This document shows, piece by piece, positions 46,719 to 54,098 of a DNA stretch of 64,000 bases. A program made the translations under genes and the position numbers. Below the pieces are notes generated by a model. The model had not been told where the DNA came from. It was given only the letters and a program-made list of their open reading frames with translations, and made no database searches. How positions within the stretch are numbered: the stretch's first letter is position 1; every line of letters starts with the position of its first letter. The DNA is from a virus, in IMG/VR virus record IMGVR_UViG_3300023174_000047, positions 1-64,000 of that record. One strand, given 5' to 3'.

Positions 46719-47213
46719 AGTAGAATCAATCCACAAATCAGATTTGAGAAGCTCTTCCATTCTTTTTGTTGTGAGTTTTGAATACTTTTTGTAAATTAAT
46801 TTGATGATTCCCATGAACTGTCTGGTATTCTTGATTTCGTCTTCCATTTCATCTAGCTTGCCACTGCTCTCACTTCTCACCTGATGAATAAGCATGCAAG
46901 AATATTTGCCTATGAATCGGCGGGTACCAACACATGAAATAAGAGTTGCAGCACTTGCTGCACCGCCGTCCACATATGTATATACTTTGCTTTTGAGTGT
47001 AAGAATTGTATCAATGGTCGCTAATGCAGCAACTACTGATCCACCAAAAGAATTAATGTGCAGGTGGATGATCGGATCAGATTGATTTGCAATTTCTTGA
47101 TCAATTTTTTTCAGTGTTGCATTTAAATGCAAACATGTTTCTGTATCAATATCAGCATAGAACCAGACAGTATTACCATGATGTACTAGAAATTCTTTAA
47201 TAAAGTCACTCAT
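46680..47213 (-). CDS. clpP: ClpP-type serine protease, 177 aa
   Basis: ClpP fold with catalytic Ser87 (GGAASAAT), His110 (MLIHQ) and Asp159 in SDLWIDSTLCLEYGLVDEIL; INSFGGSVVAALATID forms the oxyanion loop. Slightly shorter than bacterial ClpP (about 195 aa). No Clp ATPase is visible in the window, so it would rely on a host or distant partner. Could process structural proteins or degrade tagged proteins. The 3' end overlaps the spike gene by 39 bases, tail to tail. Confidence 0.88.
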   Translation of the reverse strand: MSDFIKEFLVHHGNTVWFYADIDTETCLHLNATLKKIDQEIANQSDPIIHLHINSFGGSVVAALATIDTILTLKSKVYTYVDGGAASAATLISCVGTRRFIGKYSCMLIHQVRSESSGKLDEMEDEIKNTRQFMGIIKLIYKKYSKLTTKRMEELLKSDLWIDSTLCLEYGLVDEIL

Positions 47214-47373
47214 TTGTTTTTAAATCTATTATAAATTGTTTAATTATATTAACATTTGCATCCAAAATGCCTTCAAATATTACATCTGTTTCTTCCATAA
47301 TGGTGCTGTGTGTTTTCTGGTCCTTTAATTTCTCCAGATAGGCAGTCCATTTGCTAATGAGTTTTTGATTCAT
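47206..47373 (-). CDS. Small helical protein upstream of clpP, 55 aa
   Basis: MNQKLISKWTAYLEKLKDQK start, acidic middle (MEETDVIFEGIL), then a helix. The stop overlaps the clpP start (ATGAGTGA), so the two are translationally coupled, suggesting a ClpP-associated role. TAAATA lies three bases before the ATG. Unknown family. Confidence 0.55.
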   Translation of the reverse strand: MNQKLISKWTAYLEKLKDQKTHSTIMEETDVIFEGILDANVNIIKQFIIDLKTNE

Positions 47374-47379
47374 ATATAT

Positions 47380-48381
47380 TTAGAAATCATCGGCTAAAGC
47401 TCCTGCAGATTGATACTCAGTTACACGAGTTTCAAAGAAATTCTTTGCTTTAAGTAAATCTTGCACTTCGGATAAGAAGTCAAAAGGATTTTTATCGTTT
47501 TCAAATCTAAACTTCATGCCCACACTCTCAAGTCGGCGATTGCCAATGTATTGCATATAATCAATAAACATGGTGGGGCTGAGCCCTATAATTCCGGGAG
47601 GCAAGACATCTTGTGCATACTTTGTTTCAAGTATCACAGCTTCTGCCAGACATTCAGTCAGGTCTTTTTCAAATTCTTCATTCCATACATCTGGATATTG
47701 CTCTTTAATCTTAGTAATGAGCGATGCACCAAAAGCAATGTGTAATGATTCATCACGTAAGGTATATTCAATCTGCTCTCCAATGCCGGGAATTTTATTT
47801 TTAATGGCTAGCATCATGGCAAAACCGCTAAAAAAGAAAGTACCTTCACATACAACCCAGTATAAAAATGCAGCCTTGGTGATTGCTCGTCGCCCTTCAA
47901 CTGTACTTGCATCAATATCTTTGTTGATAGTCTTAGTTACGCGCATCAAAAAGTCATCTTTAGCTTTAATGCTAGGAATGTTGTTGTGTGCTTCATACAC
48001 TTCATTGAGGTCAAGTTTGAGCGAATCACAGATGTAAACAACAGTATCATTGTGCAAACATTCTTCCCAAATCTGCCGCGCCATGTATTGGCGACATTCA
48101 GGATCTGTAATGTGTTTGAACAAGGTGACTAGGTTATTACCAACTAGAGATTCAGATCCAGCAAAAAAGCCCAAGCAGCGCTTAATCACAGTCTTTTCTG
48201 CATCAGTAATAGTACCACTATTCCAATTGAGAATATCTCTAGTCATTGGAACATCTTCTGGATTCCAATGATTATTTTTACCTTTGCGATACAACTCCCA
48301 AGCCCATTTATTAACATGCGGCAAAATTTGATTGACGCCCTCTGTATTCTTACCAAAAATTTCGCCTGTTTTCTTATGCAT
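47380..48381 (-). CDS. nrdB: Class I ribonucleotide reductase small subunit, radical Tyr position is Val, 333 aa
   Basis: Ferritin-like subunit with Chlamydia-style sequence: GFFAGSESLVGNNLV (metal ligand Glu77), ARQIWEECLHNDTVVYICDSL (Glu107, His110), and later EGTFFFSGFAM and RDESLHIAFG ligands. Four residues after His110, where class Ia/Ib enzymes have the radical Tyr, the residue is Val114. Loss of this Tyr is the mark of class Ic (R2c) enzymes with a Mn/Fe cofactor. Late-like TAAATA nine bases upstream. Confidence 0.9.
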   Translation of the reverse strand: MHKKTGEIFGKNTEGVNQILPHVNKWAWELYRKGKNNHWNPEDVPMTRDILNWNSGTITDAEKTVIKRCLGFFAGSESLVGNNLVTLFKHITDPECRQYMARQIWEECLHNDTVVYICDSLKLDLNEVYEAHNNIPSIKAKDDFLMRVTKTINKDIDASTVEGRRAITKAAFLYWVVCEGTFFFSGFAMMLAIKNKIPGIGEQIEYTLRDESLHIAFGASLITKIKEQYPDVWNEEFEKDLTECLAEAVILETKYAQDVLPPGIIGLSPTMFIDYMQYIGNRRLESVGMKFRFENDKNPFDFLSEVQDLLKAKNFFETRVTEYQSAGALADDF

Positions 48382-48401
48382 ATTGTTGTGTATTTATGTG
48401 T

Positions 48402-48644
48402 TTATAGTAATTGCAAATTTGTAAAGTCAAGAAGTTTTTTCCTCAAACTTTGATAAATTTCCTTACCTTCTTCATTTACCTGTGCTTCACATTGCTGCAG
48501 TTTTTTAATTAAACGAGGTAATCTGAAACCCTGCAAAATAACTATATCTACATTCATCTCACAATTTTGTTGTGCAATGTATATAAGCATGCTAAGTTCA
48601 TCTGATGTCAATTCAGTTTCAAGCCAATGTCTGTGTAGTAACAT
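48402..48644 (-). CDS. Small protein between nrdB and the peptidase gene, 80 aa
   Basis: MLLHRHWLETELTSDELSML start, Glu/Gln/Leu-rich and helical (LPRLIKKLQQCEAQVNEEGKEIYQSLRKKLLD). Its start lies 12 bases from the divergent 48657 gene and overlaps that gene's late box. No family recognised. Confidence 0.5.
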   Translation of the reverse strand: MLLHRHWLETELTSDELSMLIYIAQQNCEMNVDIVILQGFRLPRLIKKLQQCEAQVNEEGKEIYQSLRKKLLDFTNLQLL

Positions 48645-48649
48645 AAATA
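48644..48649 (+). promoter_or_regulatory. Late box for the 48657 gene
   Basis: TAAATA seven bases before the ATG. Confidence 0.65.
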
Positions 48650-48656
48650 TAAAAGG

Positions 48657-49490
48657 ATGCGAATGTTATTTGAAAATTATTATAATGATGCGTTAAAGTT
48701 CAGTGAACAACTGTATCGTAACCTTCTTAAAAATCCACCGGCTCCTTCAGATGAAGTTGCGGGTAATAGTTTAGTAACTATTGTGCATGGAACACCAGAT
48801 ATAATAGTTACCTTTTATAAAGCTGCATTATCTAGAAAAGATGATTCACAGGCTTACATGATAAATATGCATCAGGACAAGCGTACCACTGTAGTTACAC
48901 CGGCAGGTCACAAACGCCGCCGCAAATTAGTAGTCGATGGATCCATGGGCATAAATGTTGCAAATATTATTCAACTATATAAGCACCAAATAAGTGATTA
49001 TGATGTGTTAAAACCATACATCAAAAAAGTTGGAAAGAATGCTTATGCTTTTGATGACCGTATTACAATGAATATTTTCCTTAACATTGTAATGGATTTA
49101 ATTACAACCAACATCTTTGCAAAAATATTTACTCATGAAATACAGCACTTTTATAATCCTTTTGTGCATAAGCGTGCAGAGCAAATACGGAAACATGAGA
49201 CAGGAGAAAAACTTACTGCACAGCAACAGCGAGATATAAACTATACGTTTTCAGATCAAGAAATTAATAGCCGCATAACAGAAGCAGCTGCAAGCATTAT
49301 TGGCAACCCTATTTTTGCAAGGTACTTCTCATCACCTAAATTTCTCCCACGCTTCATCAATGCATGCATTGATGAATTGAGAGTTGAAAGGCTGTGGGAA
49401 GATTACCCTGAAGCAATCAAGCGAAAAATGGTCAAGCGCTGGACTCAAATATTTCACGAAAGAGTGAATAAAGATCCAGCGCTTGATTGA
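48657..49490 (+). CDS. Putative zinc metallopeptidase (HEIQH), 277 aa
   Basis: HEIQH at residues 160-164 (FAKIFTHEIQHFYNPF), with EINSRITEA downstream (about 203-211) as a possible third ligand region. N-terminus MRMLFENYYNDALKFSEQLY is aromatic-rich like the leaders of other late proteins. Late promoter. With the 14054 protein, this makes two HExxH proteins with late, packaging-style organisation. Substrate unknown; a second start at 48663 is possible. Confidence 0.6.
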   Translation: MRMLFENYYNDALKFSEQLYRNLLKNPPAPSDEVAGNSLVTIVHGTPDIIVTFYKAALSRKDDSQAYMINMHQDKRTTVVTPAGHKRRRKLVVDGSMGINVANIIQLYKHQISDYDVLKPYIKKVGKNAYAFDDRITMNIFLNIVMDLITTNIFAKIFTHEIQHFYNPFVHKRAEQIRKHETGEKLTAQQQRDINYTFSDQEINSRITEAAASIIGNPIFARYFSSPKFLPRFINACIDELRVERLWEDYPEAIKRKMVKRWTQIFHERVNKDPALD

Positions 49491-49496
49491 GTTCTA

Positions 49497-51977
49497 TTAC
49501 TGACAGCTACTGCAATCTGGGTTATCGATCATGCATGCCTTGATGGTGCCTGCGTCGTCTCCAATGGAGCTAACGATTGGCACAACAGCTTTAGAGGTTG
49601 TTACAGATGCCTTCTCAATGTCACTTGCACCACGGTTTCTCAAGTAATAAGTAGTCTTGAGCCCCAGCTCCCAAGCAAGCATATATACATCATTGAGGTA
49701 TTTGAGACTTGTTTTATCGTTGAACAAATTCACAGACATGGCCTGATCAATCCATTTGCCGCGAGCTGCTGCTGCTCTTAGCAACTGAAACTGATCAATC
49801 TGAAATGCTGTCTTGTATTTTGCTTGCAAGTATGCTTTGTGTTCTGCAGGAATATTAAGCTGCATAACATCACCATTCACACGTTTCACTTCATTGAGCA
49901 TGTTGTGATTCCACAGACCAAGCTGCTTGAGGTCATTGACAAACGGCTCACATATAACTGTAAAATCACCGCTGAGAGTAGAGTATACATAGATGTTATT
50001 GTATAGCGGTTCTGTGGTTGGACTGCACCCAACAATGCTGCTGATGGTTGCGGTTGGTGCAATTGCCATGGTGTTGCTATTACGCATACCGTTTTCCTTC
50101 ACAAGTTCTCTCACTTCCTTCCACTCTGCAAGATTCTCAGCTGCAACGTCAATGTGACCACGCTTGCTAGCAAGTTTGTTGTACGTATCAATGGGGAAGA
50201 TGCCTTGATCCCAGAGCGATCCTTTGTATGAAGAATATGCACCACGTTCTTTAGCAAGCAGTGCGCTTGCTTTGATGGTATGTAGTGAGATGAATTCATA
50301 AATTTCATCACCCAGCTTCACAGCTGCATCACTATCATAATTGACATCCATTGCGAATAGTAGATCATGCCATCCCATGCTGCCCATGCCAACGGGACGA
50401 TGCTTGGTGTTAGAGATTTTAGCCTCCTGAGTAGGATAGAAATTAATATCAATAACATTGTCAAGCATACGTGCTGCAGTTGTAATGGTATCTGCAAGCA
50501 GCGGCCAGTCAATTTCAACCTTGCCGTCAACAATTTTTGTATGTATACCGACATTTAGCGATCCAAGGTTACACACAGCTGTTTCACCGTATTCCTTAAT
50601 TTGCCGGTCATTATTGCGTTCAAAAGTAGTAGGAATATTATGCAAAATAACTTCGGTGCAAAGATTGCTGCTATGCACAACACCTACATGCTGATTTGAA
50701 TATCTAAGATTGCTTGGATCTTTGAATGTAACCCATGGGTGACCGGTTTCAAACAACATCTTGAGCATGAGCTTCCAAAGCTCTTTAGCAGATACCTCTT
50801 TAAACAGTCGCATTTCTCCACGCTTACCTTTTTCAACATACTCCCAATATTTTTGATCAAAAGCTTCACCCCACAATTCGTGCAGTTCTGGTGCTTCATC
50901 TGGACTCATGAGATACCATGCACCATCATTGCGGACCTGATTCATAAACAAGTCAGGAATCCAGTTGGCTGTATTCAAGTCGTGGCAGCGACGACGATCA
51001 TCTCCTGTATTCTTCTTGAGTTCCAGAAAATCATATATGTCATAGTGCCATGTTTCAAGATAGCCACACCCTGCGCCGCGTCGCTTGCCGCTCTGATTGA
51101 TGGCTACAAGCATATCATTGAACATCTTCCAGATGTATACAGATCCTTGTGTCTTGCCTCCAGTTGAAGAAATAGTAGCATTACCTGCACGGAACGGTGT
51201 GAAGTCCATGCCTAATCCACCAGCAAATTTACTCTTCTGAGCTTCTTGGTGCAACCCATCGAAAATACCTTCAAGTGAATCCTCAAAGGTGTTCAAGAAA
51301 CAGCTGCTCAATTGATTGCGAACACCTCCTGCATTAAACAACGTTGGTGTACTGGTCATGTAACGGAAAGTACTAAGCACTTCATAAAAACGAATTGCCC
51401 AGTCTGTACGAGCTTCTGGATGCTCTGCAAGCGCAAGCCCCATGGCGACTCGCATGAGCCATGACTGCGGTGCTTCAACAATCTCATCATTAATGCGGTA
51501 AAAATAGCGGTCATTGACAGTCTGCAAGCCAATGTATGGAAACAAATAATCTCTATCAAGCTTGAGCGCGTTGCTCAGGCGCTTCAAATCATACTTGAGA
51601 AGTTCTTTATTGACAATGCCTGCCTTGGAAAGCTTCTTGAGATTAGTAATGAACGATTTGCGATATTGCAAATCAAATGCATCGCTATCCACCCCCTCGC
51701 TAAACACTTGTTTATACAAAGCCTGCAACAACAAGCGCGCAGCAACAAACCGGTATTGCGGCTCCTGCTCAATTAAAGCGCGTGCTGATTTGATCAGAGA
51801 TTCATCAATGGCATCAGTAGGAATGCCATCGTATAACTTGAGCGTTGCATTATAAACAACTTGCTTATAATCAGTTGATTCAAGCCCTTTGCAGGCTCTT
51901 TTCGCACAGTTATGAATTTTCTTCTCATTAAACTCTTCTTCTTTACCGGAGCGTTTCTTAACTTTCATAGAACTCAT
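49497..51977 (-). CDS. nrdA: Class I ribonucleotide reductase large subunit, 826 aa
   Basis: Catalytic subunit converting NDPs to dNDPs with NrdB. An N-terminal ATP-cone (about 4-95) gives allosteric control. The barrel has LCTEVILHN and AVCNLGSLNVG cysteines, GMGSMGWHD, SNTMAIAPTATISSIVGCSP and the radical-path Tyr region. The C-terminal DCSSC pair accepts electrons from thioredoxin or glutaredoxin. Promoter TTGATT-16-TATATT ends five bases before the ATG: leaderless early-type. nrdB lies 1.1 kb downstream on the same strand. Confidence 0.95.
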   Translation of the reverse strand: MSSMKVKKRSGKEEEFNEKKIHNCAKRACKGLESTDYKQVVYNATLKLYDGIPTDAIDESLIKSARALIEQEPQYRFVAARLLLQALYKQVFSEGVDSDAFDLQYRKSFITNLKKLSKAGIVNKELLKYDLKRLSNALKLDRDYLFPYIGLQTVNDRYFYRINDEIVEAPQSWLMRVAMGLALAEHPEARTDWAIRFYEVLSTFRYMTSTPTLFNAGGVRNQLSSCFLNTFEDSLEGIFDGLHQEAQKSKFAGGLGMDFTPFRAGNATISSTGGKTQGSVYIWKMFNDMLVAINQSGKRRGAGCGYLETWHYDIYDFLELKKNTGDDRRRCHDLNTANWIPDLFMNQVRNDGAWYLMSPDEAPELHELWGEAFDQKYWEYVEKGKRGEMRLFKEVSAKELWKLMLKMLFETGHPWVTFKDPSNLRYSNQHVGVVHSSNLCTEVILHNIPTTFERNNDRQIKEYGETAVCNLGSLNVGIHTKIVDGKVEIDWPLLADTITTAARMLDNVIDINFYPTQEAKISNTKHRPVGMGSMGWHDLLFAMDVNYDSDAAVKLGDEIYEFISLHTIKASALLAKERGAYSSYKGSLWDQGIFPIDTYNKLASKRGHIDVAAENLAEWKEVRELVKENGMRNSNTMAIAPTATISSIVGCSPTTEPLYNNIYVYSTLSGDFTVICEPFVNDLKQLGLWNHNMLNEVKRVNGDVMQLNIPAEHKAYLQAKYKTAFQIDQFQLLRAAAARGKWIDQAMSVNLFNDKTSLKYLNDVYMLAWELGLKTTYYLRNRGASDIEKASVTTSKAVVPIVSSIGDDAGTIKACMIDNPDCSSCQ

Positions 51978-51982
51978 ATATC

Positions 51983-52010
51983 AATATAACCTGCTAAATT
52001 GTAAAATCAA
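51983..52010 (-). promoter_or_regulatory. Early-type promoter of nrdA
   Basis: Minus strand: TTGATT (52010-52005), 16-base spacer, TATATT (51988-51983), ATG at 51977. Confidence 0.75.
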
Positions 52011-52237
52011 TTGTAAATTGGCATTGAATTCACCATTTCAAAATTAGGTAATTTATAAACTTTGAGGTATTTACCTGTAGCAGAAACTTTTACAATTAAT
52101 GTAAGTACATTACCAGCGCAGACACAAGATAGAATTTCATCACCCATTTCTCGTGATACAACCACCACACCCGTGAGTGCATTAAAAACTTTTACTATGC
52201 TGCCTTGTGAGAAGGCGGTGTATTGTGTATTATCCAT
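52007..52237 (-). CDS. Small beta-rich protein, 76 aa, unknown
   Basis: Mostly beta strands (GSIVKVFNALTGVVVVSREM, NVLTLIVKVSATGKYLKVYKLP). Overlaps the upstream gene by eight bases, so cotranslated. No family recognised. Confidence 0.55.
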   Translation of the reverse strand: MDNTQYTAFSQGSIVKVFNALTGVVVVSREMGDEILSCVCAGNVLTLIVKVSATGKYLKVYKLPNFEMVNSMPIYN

Positions 52238-52601
52238 TGTATTTTTTTAGTTTATCTATAAAGTCGCGTATATGCGGCTGTACTGCAATATTTACTGACT
52301 CTACAGGCTGGCTTATGTTGAAATTTTCTGAATCTTTCTCCTGAACAATGCTTTTGATTTGTTCATCAGTCATGTTCAATTTAATGTTTGATGCACCTAA
52401 TACGCCTTGTACTTCATGAATTGTATACCCTCGTTTGAGCATGCTCTTTGCCTGTTTGCAGATATATTTTTGATGCAGCATTTCTTCGCTACCATACTCA
52501 TTTACTTTTCTTTCGAGGTATTCTTTAGTGAATGGCGTCGTTTTTCCTGTGATGATGCACACAACTTGTGTGGTTTTTTTCTGTTTTTGAGTGTCGGCCA
52601 T
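52230..52601 (-). CDS. Zinc-ribbon-derived protein, 123 aa
   Basis: VVCIITGKTTPFTKEYLERKVNEYGSEEMLHQKYICKQAKSMLKRG (about 13-60) parallels the N-terminal domain of the 7066 protein but retains only two of its Cys. Then DEQIKSIVQEKDSE and a short helical end. The start lies inside the 91-aa gene's frame (100-base overlap). Function unknown. Confidence 0.55.
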   Translation of the reverse strand: MADTQKQKKTTQVVCIITGKTTPFTKEYLERKVNEYGSEEMLHQKYICKQAKSMLKRGYTIHEVQGVLGASNIKLNMTDEQIKSIVQEKDSENFNISQPVESVNIAVQPHIRDFIDKLKKYNG

Positions 52602-52777
52602 TTTAAAATATTTTCTTCTGGAGCACCATATCCCTCATTGCCCTTGAATCCCTGACGAGGTGCTCTAGTAATGGTACTTATTGAGTTAGCTTGATTAAAC
52701 AATGGTCCCTTGCCGGTTCTAGCATATTCTGAGTCATTCATGTAATATGTTTCAAAAAATGTAGCAAAATCGAGCAT
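52502..52777 (-). CDS. Small late protein overlapping its neighbour, 91 aa
   Basis: MLDFATFFETYYMNDSEYAR start, then GPLFNQANSISTITRAPRQGFKGNEGYG; the last 33 residues are very basic and lie out of frame over the start of the 52230 gene. The late box (minus-strand TAAATA, 52783-52788) five bases before the ATG at 52777 excludes a longer start. The N-terminal residues fit the packaging-leader style weakly. Role unknown. Confidence 0.55.
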   Translation of the reverse strand: MLDFATFFETYYMNDSEYARTGKGPLFNQANSISTITRAPRQGFKGNEGYGAPEENILKWPTLKNRKKPHKLCASSQEKRRHSLKNTSKEK

Positions 52778-52785
52778 ACATTTAT

Positions 52786-53253
52786 TTATGCTTCCCATGG
52801 ATATCTAACCCATTGTGAGTTTTCTACAGCAAATATATCAGGCACATAATATGAATCATGTGCCCGGTGCAGCGTTGCGAAAATATGATTGCTGCAGTTG
52901 CTGTTATTTTTGAGATACTCTTTGATGCAGGAAATTGTTCGACCTGTATCACAAATATCATCTACAATCAAAACATTTCTGCTATCTACAAAGTCAGCAA
53001 GTTCTTTACCTATGTCATTGTAGAATTCAATGGTATCTGTTTGCTTCATATTCTCATAAGTTTTTATACCAATGATTCTCATTGGTATATTTAAATTATG
53101 CGCTAGCCACACTGCAGGCACTACACCGCCTCGCAGCAATCCGATGATGCAGTTAAATGATAAATTATTATCTGCTTCATACTGTTTAATTTTGCTTTGT
53201 AGTGAGTTGCAGAGATCATCAAATTCATGCCAGCTAAGATAATGTTTATCCAT
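52786..53253 (-). CDS. Phosphoribosyltransferase, 155 aa
   Basis: Type I PRTase with the PRPP-binding VLIVDDICDTGRT (about 95-107), and IIGLLRGGVVPAVWLAHNLNIPM typical of hypoxanthine/xanthine/guanine salvage enzymes. It makes a purine nucleotide from base and PRPP, here perhaps in nucleotide salvage or in handling 7-deazaguanines. TATATT lies five bases before the ATG. Shorter frames upstream are not needed. Confidence 0.8.
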   Translation of the reverse strand: MDKHYLSWHEFDDLCNSLQSKIKQYEADNNLSFNCIIGLLRGGVVPAVWLAHNLNIPMRIIGIKTYENMKQTDTIEFYNDIGKELADFVDSRNVLIVDDICDTGRTISCIKEYLKNNSNCSNHIFATLHRAHDSYYVPDIFAVENSQWVRYPWEA

Positions 53254-53286
53254 GACTAAATATATACAACCACACCACTTCTCAAC

Positions 53287-53598
53287 ATGAATAATACTGA
53301 TTTTAGATGCATCCTTGAAAATTATTACCGTAACATAGAAACTATGCAGCCTGCAAGTCAGCGCTTCAAGGCAGAATATGACAGGCGCAACAGTACACCT
53401 GAGTGGAGTGGAATGACTGATCCCTCCAAGGGACCTCAAATGCTAACACCATCTGTAGATGAAGAGAATGTTGGTGGTCGAGATAAAATGAGCAAAATAA
53501 AAGCGCTCATTGAAATAGAAATTCAACGAGCGCCTAAAAAAATGACTTATGCTATTAGAGTTTTGAAGAAGTTGCTGAATCAGATGGAGAGTCTGTAG
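53287..53598 (+). CDS. Conserved phage protein with packaging-style N-terminus, 103 aa
   Basis: MNNTDFRCILENYYRNIE start (I-L-E), then PASQRFKAEYDRRNSTPEWS and MTDPSKGPQMLTPSVDEENV, a motif I recall from unknown proteins in marine T4-like phages, and a helical basic end. TAAATA at 53257-53262, 24 bases before the ATG. Overlaps the membrane-protein gene tail to tail by 44 bases. Confidence 0.6.
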   Translation: MNNTDFRCILENYYRNIETMQPASQRFKAEYDRRNSTPEWSGMTDPSKGPQMLTPSVDEENVGGRDKMSKIKALIEIEIQRAPKKMTYAIRVLKKLLNQMESL

Positions 53599-53905
53599 GT
53601 GTTTGCTTCTTGCTCATGAGATAAACATCAATTGCTTGAATCATCTGCACCAAACTATCAGCGGACCAGCATACTGCTGCGCTTATAAATGGTAAAGCAA
53701 GATATTTTATATGCAATGCCCATTCACTTAATGCAACAAAAGGAATGTGCAGCACACCAGCCCAGAAACCCAAACACAGGGAGCACTTGAATAAATCTTG
53801 CAAGAGCTCGTTATCTTCTGTGACACGAGCTCTATAATCCTTTAAAATACTACCGTATTTAAGAATAAAGGTAAAACCAATGCAACTAGCCAAGTAGTAA
53901 CTCAT
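53555..53905 (-). CDS. Membrane protein, DUF1360-like, 116 aa
   Basis: Segments near 3-17, 43-61 (LCLGFWAGVLHIPFVAL) and 68-90; the C..CLGFW.G motif resembles DUF1360 membrane proteins found in phages and bacteria. The C-terminal tail is Ser/Asp/Thr-rich. Overlaps the upstream gene by 20 bases. Role unknown. Confidence 0.6.
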   Translation of the reverse strand: MSYYLASCIGFTFILKYGSILKDYRARVTEDNELLQDLFKCSLCLGFWAGVLHIPFVALSEWALHIKYLALPFISAAVCWSADSLVQMIQAIDVYLMSKKQTPTDSPSDSATSSKL

Positions 53906-54098
53906 TATTTGTACCTTCTAAAACTTTTACTGCATCAGCAATGAGTTTTGCTTGTTCGAGTTTCATGACTACTTTATTGCCATCATCATCTACAATCTCA
54001 ACCTTGGTTTGATCTATTTTGGTTACAACCGGACAATTGTTGCCACCACAGCAGAGCTGCAAACCACCATCATTTGTTTTTTTAAGATAACTATTCAT
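53886..54098 (-). CDS. Small Cys-containing protein, 70 aa
   Basis: LQLCCGGNNCPVV followed by beta strands (KVEIVDDDGNKVVMKLEQAKLIADAV). The Cys cluster may bind metal. Overlaps the helicase stop by four bases (ATGA), so it belongs to the helicase operon. No family recognised. Confidence 0.6.
   Translation of the reverse strand: MNSYLKKTNDGGLQLCCGGNNCPVVTKIDQTKVEIVDDDGNKVVMKLEQAKLIADAVKVLEGTNNELLLG

Noticed and set aside
53287-53439. Long N-terminal extension of the phosphoribosyltransferase (start 53439)
   Set aside because: The extension would run over the divergent 53287 gene and is Cys/Ile-rich and unlike any PRTase; the ATG at 53253 follows a TATATT box by five bases.
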